A program made the position numbers and the translations under genes. Under the pieces are notes generated by a model, which saw nothing but the letters and a program-made list of their open reading frames with translations, was not told where the DNA came from and ran no database searches. Shown here in pieces: positions 15,396 through 21,613 of a stretch of 21,988 nucleotides of DNA (positions are counted from its first letter, which is position 1; each line of letters starts with the position of its first letter). This DNA comes from UBA1140 sp964573285 (GTDB lineage Bacteria > Campylobacterota > Campylobacteria > Campylobacterales > Sulfurovaceae): assembly GCA_964573285.1 (NCBI GenBank), contig CAZNJD010000045.1, positions 1 through 21,988 of the forward strand, given 5' to 3'.

Positions 15396-15875
15396 ACTAT
15401 TCACCTCTTGACAATATAGTTGATGCCCTTTTTTTATAAACTCCTCAATAAGAGGTTCTGGTTGAAAATCGGATAGCAATAATACAATATCTCCTTCTTC
15501 TAACTTTTTAAGTGTTTTATGGAGTTCGACTAAAGGATTTTGGTCATTATCTAGTATCATATTGGCATCAAGTGATACTTTTGGCTCTTGATTTATCCAC
15601 TCTGGAGCTTTTTCAATAAACTCTTCTACTATTTTTTCCTTTTGAGTTATGACTGTTTGTCCTACAGCCTCTCTAAGTTGGTTTAGTAACTCCATAGGTT
15701 TCATTCCACCAACAATAGCGGCTTGTCTAACTCCTGCTACTTTGGCAATAGTTCGTCTTAAAATAGGATTATTGAGTTTCTCAAATTTAGGGTTAATATC
15801 TATAAGAATATCTTTCATTCCCTCATAATTATTAAGCAAATCTGCAATCTTGGTTTCTAAAGTTATCTCTTGCAT
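15366..15875 (-). CDS. DUF1858 / DUF2249-type protein
   Basis: 169 residues. The N-terminal 60 residues (ITLETKIADLLNNYEGMKDILIDINPKF and IAKVAGVRQAA, split across the domain) fit DUF1858 (PF08984), a small helical domain. The C-terminal about 70 residues (LHKTLKKLEEGDIVLLLSDF, EEFIKKGHQLYCQEV, TYIMK) fit a DUF2249/SirA-like fold, with one cysteine (C156). Such proteins often occur near hemerythrins and nitrogen-oxide metabolism genes; the function is not known. The ATG has GAGGT about 9 bases upstream, and TATAAT/TATACT boxes lie at 15923-15933 (minus). The gene looks intact although it abuts degraded DNA. Confidence 0.75.
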   Translation of the reverse strand: MQEITLETKIADLLNNYEGMKDILIDINPKFEKLNNPILRRTIAKVAGVRQAAIVGGMKPMELLNQLREAVGQTVITQKEKIVEEFIEKAPEWINQEPKVSLDANMILDNDQNPLVELHKTLKKLEEGDIVLLLSDFQPEPLIEEFIKKGHQLYCQEVNSKKFLTYIMK

Positions 15876-15922
15876 AGGTACACCTCTTTTATAATTATAA
15901 AATATAATATATATTTGGTTTT

Positions 15923-15933
15923 ATTATAGTATA
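15923..15933 (-). promoter_or_regulatory. -10 candidates for the DUF1858 gene
   Basis: Overlapping minus-strand TATACT (15928-15933) and TATAAT (15923-15928), about 50 bases upstream of the ATG at 15875. The short palindrome CTCTC..GAGAG at 15936-15951 lies just upstream; it is too short to call an operator. The 122-bp gap to the NERD gene is consistent with independent transcription. Confidence 0.4.
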
Positions 15934-15997
15934 ATCTCTCTTAAATGAGAGTATTTTTGTCTGAAATCATGAAAAACTTATTAATAAGATAATATAT

Positions 15998-17047
15998 CTA
16001 AGAAATAACTTTCTCTCTATTTGTAAAAAACAGCTCATTTTTCCCACAATTTTCACAGATTTGATAAAAATGCAATCTCTTTTTTTTAAGTTTTGGTTTA
16101 CAATTTGAGTCTGAACAGGTTAATTTAATGGATGTATTTCCCCCACAAAATAAACATTTAAAGTAGTAGCCATATTTTCCATAAACTATTTCTATATTGG
16201 GGCTTTTACATTTTGAACATAAATGTGTATGCAAATCTTGATTTTTTATTACTGATGGATTTTCAAGAACAGATTTTTTTATAGAGATTTTCATAGATTG
16301 TGTATGTGAGAGTGATGGTTGAGAGATATTTTCTATTTTCATGGGATATTTTTTTGCATAATCATAAGTTTTTGGTTTATGATGTTTAACAAGAAAATCT
16401 GCAATCTCTTTTACTCTGTCTAACCTCATCATCCCTTTTAATGTTTTGAATACTTCAATTGTACCCATCTTATCAATGCTCTCATCAAAATGTGTTCCAA
16501 AAGTATCAGCTCTATCAAATCCTTTTGGTAAAATATCATTTGTAATAGTTGTTCTAGGATTAATGAGTACTGTTGAGGAGATAGGGATACCAAATAGTTT
16601 ATGATTAGAAGGTAGCTTCATATTGGCTTTGATATAATCTGATAAAATCTGAATATGTCGATTGTTTTGCTCTATAGGATTAGGAAAAGTCTTGATTTTT
16701 TTACCATATTTTACATTGAGTGAACCATCTCCTTTGATAGTTAGTACTCCTGTAAAACTTTTACTCTCTATCACCTCTATACCGAAACAATTAATAATCA
16801 GATGGTCTATTTGAGCTACTTTTCCATTATACTCTATTCGTATATCATGAAGCAATATATTTCGGGGACTATCTTTAAACCTAAAGTCAAGATAGTAGGC
16901 ATTATCTTTTTCTGCTTGGTATCCATTTTCTACTCGTATTAAGTCAGCTTTTATGAGGGCTTGTTGCTTTGGACTTTTACTTTGATTTAAAAGTTTTTTT
17001 AGTAGAGTTATCTCTTGAGTTTTTGAGTCAATATTTTTATATAACAT
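15998..17047 (-). CDS. NERD-domain protein with C-terminal double zinc ribbon
   Basis: 349 residues. The NERD (nuclease-related) domain lies at about 38-150, with KVAQIDHLIINCFGIEVIES at 76-95 followed by K96. D81, E94 and K96 form the PD-(D/E)XK-like core predicted for the family. The linker is basic. The C-terminus has eight cysteines in CxxC-type pairs (277/280, 298/301, 311/316, 331/334), forming two zinc ribbons like those at the C-terminus of bacterial topoisomerase I, which bind single-stranded DNA. This suggests a DNA-processing protein; the actual activity is unknown. The ATG has AAGGA 6-7 bases upstream. It is surrounded by accessory genes and divergent from yfdX. Confidence 0.85.
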   Translation of the reverse strand: MLYKNIDSKTQEITLLKKLLNQSKSPKQQALIKADLIRVENGYQAEKDNAYYLDFRFKDSPRNILLHDIRIEYNGKVAQIDHLIINCFGIEVIESKSFTGVLTIKGDGSLNVKYGKKIKTFPNPIEQNNRHIQILSDYIKANMKLPSNHKLFGIPISSTVLINPRTTITNDILPKGFDRADTFGTHFDESIDKMGTIEVFKTLKGMMRLDRVKEIADFLVKHHKPKTYDYAKKYPMKIENISQPSLSHTQSMKISIKKSVLENPSVIKNQDLHTHLCSKCKSPNIEIVYGKYGYYFKCLFCGGNTSIKLTCSDSNCKPKLKKKRLHFYQICENCGKNELFFTNREKVIS

Positions 17048-17226
17048 TATTATCCTTTGTTTATTTTTTAAAAAATATAATTAATATTTATATTATATTT
17101 TAATTTTATTAAAATTGGGTTTTAAATTCAATAGTAGATATAATATCCCCCCAGAAAAAACAGATAAAAAACCATTCTAATTAAAAAAATGAGAAAAGTT
17201 AAAATAGTTTTAGCTAAATTTTCAAT
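17048..17226. other. AT-rich divergent intergenic region
   Basis: 179 bases of very AT-rich DNA between the NERD gene (minus) and the YfdX promoter (plus). It contains AT-only palindromic stretches (for example near 17102-17117), several TATAAT-like hexamers near the NERD start that could serve as its -10, and a short C-run (CCCCCC near 17150). No open frame or clear terminator is seen. Confidence 0.4.
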
Positions 17227-17248
17227 AAATGCGACAAAAGTTGCATTT
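17227..17248 (+). promoter_or_regulatory. Palindromic operator candidate upstream of yfdX
   Basis: Inverted repeat with arms AAATGCGAC and GTTGCATTT separated by AAAA; 8 of 9 positions pair, with one G-T mismatch. The TGCGAC-N4-GTTGCA layout resembles a dimeric CRP/FNR-superfamily site. Its centre (17237.5) is about 41.5 bases before the start site predicted from the TATAAT at 17267-17272, the classic class II activator position. The regulator is not identified. Confidence 0.5.
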
Positions 17249-17266
17249 TTCAAAAAAAATAAGTGT

Positions 17267-17272
17267 TATAAT
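17267..17272 (+). promoter_or_regulatory. -10 box for the yfdX transcript
   Basis: TATAAT preceded by GTGT, 55 bases before the ATG. The predicted transcript starts near 17278-17280. The -35 position is occupied by the end of the palindrome rather than TTGACA, which fits an activator-dependent promoter. Confidence 0.6.
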
Positions 17273-17279
17273 CCTTTTC

Positions 17280-17308
17280 AAGTTTAGTCATAAGGACTAA
17301 ATAAACTT
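17280..17308 (+). other. 5' UTR stem-loop at the predicted mRNA start
   Basis: TTTAGTC (17283-17289) pairs perfectly with GACTAAA (17295-17301) around a 5-base loop. AAG (17280-17282) can pair with CTT (17306-17308) across a 4-base bulge. The helix would cover the extreme 5' end of the message and leave the AAAGGA ribosome binding site single-stranded. It is not a terminator: there is no U-tract. Confidence 0.55.
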
Positions 17309-17326
17309 AAATAAAAGGATATACCT

Positions 17327-18223
17327 ATGAAAAAAATCATTGTTTCAACACTTCTTTCATCACTTCTTTTGACAAATACTATATTTGCAAAATCAGACAC
17401 AGAACCTACAAGTAAAGAGGTAAGTAAAAATGCTATAGAAATAGCAACAAAAAAAGCAGAAAATAATCAAGTAAAACTAATACAAGAGGCTCTAAACTCA
17501 CTAGAAATTACTGCAAAAGCATTAAAAAATTTAGAAGATAATAAAAAAGATGAAGCAAAAAAAAATATAGAGTTAGCATTAGGAAAACTAGAAGTAATTC
17601 TAACATCCAAAGATGTTCCAAAACTACTTCCAATTAAAAATAGACTTATTGTAAAAAACTTTATAGGTGATGCAAAAGATGTAGAGTCTGCATTAAAAAA
17701 AGTTAAAATACTTATAGATAATGGTAAAATTCAAGAAGCAAGAGAACTACTTATTTCATTGCAAAGTGAGCTAGATATTGTTACTGTAAACCTACCACTA
17801 TCCACCTATCCAGATACTCTAAAATTAGCCTCTAAGTATTTAATTGAGGGTAAGATAGAAGAAGCAAAAGATACATTAAAATTAGCATTAAGTACTTTTG
17901 TAAATATACAAACCATTATTCCTATTCCACTAATAAATACAGTTAAGTTAGTAGCAGTAGCTTCAAATAAAGCAAAAGAAAATAAAGATTTAGCTATAAA
18001 ATATCTATCTTCTGCAGATGATGAGCTAAACAAAGCTGAAAAGTTAGGATATATTAGTAAGAGTATAACAACATATAAAAAGCTACATACTCTAATTAAA
18101 AATGTAGAAAAAGAGATTAAGGGAGAAAATAAAGCAGAAAAACTATTTAATGAGTTAAAAAAGAGACTAGAAGAGTTTAAATCAAAAATCTTCTCATCAG
18201 AATTAGATAAGAATAAAAAATAA
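17327..18223 (+). CDS. YfdX family periplasmic protein
   Basis: 298 residues with a Sec signal peptide (KKIIVSTLLSSLLLTNTIFA, likely cut after A21). The mature part is helical and Lys/Glu-rich. The YfdX (PF10938) core is recognisable from about residue 35: LGKLEVILTSKDVPKLLPI, then LIDNGKIQEARELLISLQSE, then TVNLPLSTYPDTLKLASKYL and EGKIEEAKDTLKLALSTFV. E. coli YfdX is an acid-induced periplasmic protein under EvgA control, with a chaperone-like role reported; its role here is unknown. The ATG has AAAGGA about 8 bases upstream. The upstream region carries a palindrome, a -10 and a leader stem-loop, pointing to regulated, possibly strong expression. The downstream membrane protein follows after 23 bases. 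Confidence 0.9.
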   Translation: MKKIIVSTLLSSLLLTNTIFAKSDTEPTSKEVSKNAIEIATKKAENNQVKLIQEALNSLEITAKALKNLEDNKKDEAKKNIELALGKLEVILTSKDVPKLLPIKNRLIVKNFIGDAKDVESALKKVKILIDNGKIQEARELLISLQSELDIVTVNLPLSTYPDTLKLASKYLIEGKIEEAKDTLKLALSTFVNIQTIIPIPLINTVKLVAVASNKAKENKDLAIKYLSSADDELNKAEKLGYISKSITTYKKLHTLIKNVEKEIKGENKAEKLFNELKKRLEEFKSKIFSSELDKNKK

Positions 18224-18246
18224 TAAATTTATTTTTGGAGTAAAAT

Positions 18247-19113
18247 ATGATTAGTTTGGTCAAAATATATCAAGAGCATCAAAGTGATATTGAGCGTTTT
18301 ATTATAGATAATATTCATCATAATGGGGTAACTTCACTAGGAGATAGTGATTTAGAAGGCTTTTTTAAAACTTTTAAATCTCTACAACTTCTATATATAA
18401 CAGATGAGAATTACCAGCAAAGTAGTCCAAACTTTTCTCGAATATCTACAGATGTTAGTCATATAAGCACAAATAGAAGTTATATTTTTAAAAAACGAAA
18501 ACTAAATAAAGAGGGAGAGTATATTAGCTCTCCTTATATTTGTTCAAAAACAGGTAATCTAATAGTAACAACTATAAAAAGGATAGGGGACAAATATCTA
18601 GTGATGGATTTTAATCTTGTTAAATTACTAGAAGAGCTAGGTTTTGTAACTCATGCTCTCTTTTTTACAAAATTCAATAAAACTATCTATGGTATGATAG
18701 GATATGGTTTATCATTTTTATCATCTATCTTAATTTTATATGCTGTAATCTCGTTTTATGATTATTTTATTAATACTATATCTCTAATTGATGCATCATT
18801 TAAGTCAATAATCTCACTTACACTAGGTTTAGCTGTTTTTGATTTAGGTAAAAATCTATTGGAGCATGAAGTTATATATAAAGACAACAACCCAAACAAA
18901 AAAAGTGATAGCAAAATGTTTATAAAATTTATAATCTCAATTATTACAGCACTATCTATTGAAGCACTCATGTTAGTATTGAAAATTAGTTTAACAAAAG
19001 AGTATCAAGATATGATATATGCTTGGTATCTAATTGCAGGAGTATCGCTAATGATTGGTACATTAGGACTCTTTTATCTATTCTCTAAAAAAGAAAACGA
19101 GATAATCCCCTGA
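18247..19113 (+). CDS. Membrane protein with N-terminal PDC/Cache-like domain
   Basis: 288 residues. A soluble N-terminal part (about 1-142) is followed by four predicted helices at about 148-170, 183-203, 224-247 and 257-280. The soluble part contains FFKTFKSLQLLYITDENY, SYIFKKRKL, YISSPYICSKTGNLIVTTI and KYLVMDFNL, the pattern of a PDC/Cache sensor fold, where a ligand-binding strand set ends in 'D.n...l...'. It is unusual that no membrane segment or signal precedes this domain. I recall similar epsilonproteobacterial proteins annotated as PDC sensor or 'general glycosylation pathway' proteins, but no activity is established. It lies 23 bases after yfdX with GGAG 6-7 bases upstream of the ATG, so it is probably in the same transcript. 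Confidence 0.65.
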   Translation: MISLVKIYQEHQSDIERFIIDNIHHNGVTSLGDSDLEGFFKTFKSLQLLYITDENYQQSSPNFSRISTDVSHISTNRSYIFKKRKLNKEGEYISSPYICSKTGNLIVTTIKRIGDKYLVMDFNLVKLLEELGFVTHALFFTKFNKTIYGMIGYGLSFLSSILILYAVISFYDYFINTISLIDASFKSIISLTLGLAVFDLGKNLLEHEVIYKDNNPNKKSDSKMFIKFIISIITALSIEALMLVLKISLTKEYQDMIYAWYLIAGVSLMIGTLGLFYLFSKKENEIIP

Positions 19114-19225
19114 TAAAAAAAGGGGCTTAAATACTCTACTTTCTCTAATATGCTATATATTATTGCTTTATCTTTTATCTCAAAATAGTGATTCATCTCT
19201 TATCTCCAAAATTTTTATGCTATTA

Positions 19226-19231
19226 TATACT
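19226..19231 (+). promoter_or_regulatory. -10 candidate for the DOMON-like gene
   Basis: TATACT in an AT-rich stretch 44 bases before the ATG at 19276; no clear -35. The 162-bp gap after the membrane protein gene makes a separate promoter plausible. Confidence 0.35.
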
Positions 19232-19275
19232 TATCACGCTATTATCAAGGAAAAAACCGTACAAAAAGAGAAATA

Positions 19276-19797
19276 ATGAAAAGTTATAGATTAAAAAAAC
19301 ATAATTCTGCTGATAATAATACCACTGTAAACGCCTCTATAGAGATATTGGACTCTAAACTAAAACTCAATTATCAAATAGTAGATGACATCTCTAAATA
19401 CCATTTCCCATCTAAAACTACTCAACACAGAGCCAATAATCTGTGGCTAAATACATGTTTTGAGTTATTTATAGCCAATAGAAATGAGGATAGTTATTGG
19501 GAGATAAATATCTCACCCTCAACCAAATGGAATAGCTACCATTTTACAAGATACAAAGAGGAGATGAGAGAATCTAATCTCTTTTTAACACCTCAAATTA
19601 AAATAGAAAAGCAAAAAGATAAATATGAACTATCCTTTGAAACCACTTTTAGTAGAGGAGTTTTAAAAGAGAAGTTAGATATAAATCTCTCTGTTATTCT
19701 ACTAGACCATAAGGGAAAGAGAAATTTTTACACTATCAATAGACGAAATGACTCTCCTGATTTTCATGATAGGGCTACCTTTGTAGTCTATCTGTAA
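19276..19797 (+). CDS. DOMON-like domain protein
   Basis: 173 residues, no signal peptide or membrane helix. The motifs RANNLWLNTCFELFIA and YWEINISPSTKWNSYHF, and the end SPDFHDRATFVVYL, match the DOMON-like family related to carbohydrate-binding module 9 (a beta-sandwich: 'LW..TCFE.F', 'Y.E.N.SPS..W..Y.F', 'PDFH....F'). Homologues are small standalone proteins of unknown function, in some genomes near cell-wall genes. Length matches a single domain. It faces the convergent minus-strand AAA gene across a 68-bp gap; I see no good terminator between them. Confidence 0.75.
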   Translation: MKSYRLKKHNSADNNTTVNASIEILDSKLKLNYQIVDDISKYHFPSKTTQHRANNLWLNTCFELFIANRNEDSYWEINISPSTKWNSYHFTRYKEEMRESNLFLTPQIKIEKQKDKYELSFETTFSRGVLKEKLDINLSVILLDHKGKRNFYTINRRNDSPDFHDRATFVVYL

Positions 19798-19865
19798 ATC
19801 ATCAGTTATTAATTTTACTTTTAATTATCTACTCCTCTACCAATATTTTTGTAATCCTAAGTATT

Positions 19866-21044
19866 TTAATACAAAAACCCAAACAACCAAAGAGGAATCT
19901 TAGCCCCAAACCCAACCTCTATACCATCAGCTACTACAAATGAGTTTGGCACATCTTTTATCTGTTTAAAACTTTTGTTTTTACCTCCTATCTCAAAGAT
20001 AAAGTTATCATCTATCTTAAAGTCACCTATATTTGAGTACTTGACACTGTAAGCTACTTTGAGTTGAGAGACAAAAAAGCTCTCTCTTAGACTTCCGATA
20101 TTTTGCTCTGAACACAAGATATTATAGAGATTGATATTATCGAGATAGATTTTATCAGGTTTGTTTAGTAGTTTTTTGTTTCTAAAATTCCCTCCAATAA
20201 TCTCAATGAGATTTGCTTTTTTGAGATAGTAGAGATAGGAGTAGAGCGTGTTGCGACTGACTCCTGCACTTTGGGCTAAGTTTTGGATATTTAGCTCGAT
20301 TGGTACAGAGCTACAGAGTAGATGAAGCAGTTTTCTAATGGTGTTGATTTTATCACTATCGACATTATAAATAGTAGCCACCTCACTATCTAGGATGATA
20401 TTCATAATCTCATTTAGCCGTAGATTATACCCCAATTCCCCCTCTGTAAAAAACGGATAAGCTCCATAAGCTTTGTAATAAGAGAAATACTCCAAAGGCT
20501 TAAATTTTGCTGTTATAGATAGTGCCATATCTTGATGATTTTCTAAAATCTCCTCTAAAGTAAGAGGCTCTAGCTCAATGCCAAACTTAATGGCTAAAAA
20601 TTCCCGAAATGACAACGACCCCAACTCATAAAAGAGCGAACGACGACTCAAATCAACCTTTGAGTTCTCTAACTCCAGAGCCGAAGAGCCTGAAAATATC
20701 ACCTTTATATCTATAAAATCATAGATAGTCTTTAGCTCCAATGCAAAATTATGAGCCTTGTGTATCTCATCAATAATCAAAAGTTTTCCACCAAAAGAGG
20801 CAAACTCAATAGCAATATCACTAAGCGTTCTTTGAATATTATCAGCCGATATATAGAGCATCTTGGAGTTTGGCAAATTATACTGCTGTGCAATCTGTCG
20901 AATAAGAGTAGTCTTCCCCACCCCTCGTTGCCCCAAGATACCAATAAGTTTGGACTCAAAATCTATTTTGCTAAAGAGATAGCGTCTAAACGATGGTGTA
21001 GGAAGAGAAAAATAGAGATTTGAGAGCTGTATTAGTCGTTGCAT
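19866..21044 (-). CDS. AAA ATPase with DUF4143 domain
   Basis: 392 residues. Walker A is GQRGVGKTT at 38-46 and Walker B is LLIIDEIHKA at 88-97, followed by a sensor-type VIFSGSSALEL (AAA_14, PF13173). Residues about 200-365 form DUF4143, including a winged-helix-like LAQSAGVSRNTLYSYLYYLK and a terminal KYSNIGDFKIDDNFIFEIGG. Members are very common in bacteria and archaea with multiple copies per genome; the biological role is not settled. The ATG has AAAGG about 8 bases upstream. The minus-strand gene contains more G than its neighbours, possibly reflecting a different origin. Its start site is covered by a perfect 9+9 palindrome, suggesting repression. Confidence 0.9.
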   Translation of the reverse strand: MQRLIQLSNLYFSLPTPSFRRYLFSKIDFESKLIGILGQRGVGKTTLIRQIAQQYNLPNSKMLYISADNIQRTLSDIAIEFASFGGKLLIIDEIHKAHNFALELKTIYDFIDIKVIFSGSSALELENSKVDLSRRSLFYELGSLSFREFLAIKFGIELEPLTLEEILENHQDMALSITAKFKPLEYFSYYKAYGAYPFFTEGELGYNLRLNEIMNIILDSEVATIYNVDSDKINTIRKLLHLLCSSVPIELNIQNLAQSAGVSRNTLYSYLYYLKKANLIEIIGGNFRNKKLLNKPDKIYLDNINLYNILCSEQNIGSLRESFFVSQLKVAYSVKYSNIGDFKIDDNFIFEIGGKNKSFKQIKDVPNSFVVADGIEVGFGAKIPLWLFGFLY

Positions 21045-21052
21045 TGGTAAAC

Positions 21053-21072
21053 CTTTTCAATTGATTGAAAAG
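21053..21072 (-). promoter_or_regulatory. Operator candidate over the DUF4143 ATPase start site
   Basis: Perfect inverted repeat CTTTTCAAT-TG-ATTGAAAAG. It lies directly downstream of a minus-strand TATAAT (21073-21078) and 9 bases before the ATG at 21044. A protein bound here would block both transcription and the ribosome binding site region. A third copy of the half-site (GATTGAAAA) lies at 21096-21104, 33 bases from the one at 21063-21071. Confidence 0.5.
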
Positions 21073-21078
21073 ATTATA
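21073..21078 (-). promoter_or_regulatory. -10 box for the DUF4143 ATPase gene
   Basis: TATAAT on the minus strand, preceded by GC, 29 bases upstream of the ATG. The transcript would start inside the adjacent palindrome, giving a leader of about 20 bases. Confidence 0.5.
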
Positions 21079-21127
21079 GCATATTTTTTATAATAGATTG
21101 AAAATATAGCTACATTCTCGCTGAAAC

Positions 21128-21460
21128 TCATAATCTGTTTTCATAAACATACACCCCATCCTCAACCAAACTCCGTGCATAATCACTCAAAAGATAATCG
21201 GTATCAATTATTATCCCCACTCTACCCAAATCCAACTTATCACTATCTAAACATATCTACACAATCAAATCATCTGTTTTAAAATAACTATTGTGATATT
21301 TACAAGCCAAAATCAACCTATCGCTATCCTCTTTTGACAAAGATATAATCCCATCTCTTAAAAGCTCATGCACAAAAACGGAGGCTCTTAGCTCATGAGC
21401 AGGGTCATCATACTCATTCTCTCGTTTTGAGTCATGTAGTAGTGCAAACAGCTCAAAGAC
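21128..21460 (-). pseudogene. HD-domain phosphohydrolase pseudogene
   Basis: The minus-strand frame from 21460 reads FELFALLHDSKRENEYDDPA, then HELRASVFVHELLRDG, LILACKYHNSYF and DDLIV. A single TAG (21257-21259) follows, then ICLDSDKLDLGRVGIIIDTD in the same frame to a natural stop at 21128. This is the HD hydrolase layout: 'LFALFHDS', 'AC..H' and 'C.DADRLDLGRVGI'. The first metal-binding histidine region (the 'HG..H' helix) is missing: upstream of about 21505 the frame is closed and no related sequence appears. So the gene has lost its 5' part and gained one nonsense codon. The good preservation suggests recent loss. Confidence 0.75.
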
Positions 21461-21530
21461 TAAGCAGGAAGAAAAAGAGAAGCAGAGTAGAAATTCTTAT
21501 ATAGGTATATGATATTTTAAAACGGTTCAT
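21453..21530 (-). CDS. Possible 25-residue hydrophobic peptide
   Basis: ATG at 21530 with an excellent ribosome binding site (AAGGAGAGCAAG directly upstream). It encodes a basic start MNRFKISYTYIRIS, then the hydrophobic run TLLLFFFLLSL, and a TGA at 21453-21455. It overlaps the HD pseudogene start in another frame. It may be a real small membrane peptide, or the surviving start of a truncated gene. The ribosome binding site is the main support; confidence is low. Confidence 0.3.
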   Translation of the reverse strand: MNRFKISYTYIRISTLLLFFFLLSL

Positions 21531-21613
21531 CTTGCTCTCCTTGTTATTTTGTTGGTAGAAGTATAATGGGTTTTTAATTATTTGTCAAATTTGATGCTCG
21601 ATAGATTCCAATA

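Noticed and set aside
15936..15951. CTCTC-N6-GAGAG palindrome upstream of the DUF1858 promoter
   Set aside because: Five-base arms are expected by chance in DNA of this composition; no second copy nearby.
19107..19125. CCCCT...AGGGG hairpin after the membrane protein gene, considered as a terminator
   Set aside because: Only a 5-bp stem with a 9-base A-rich loop and no T-run after it; it also contains the stop codon. Too weak to call.
19866..21044. DUF4143 ATPase as part of a defence or toxin-antitoxin pair
   Set aside because: The family is widespread and often stands alone; the only adjacent candidate (the 25-residue frame) is too uncertain to support a system.
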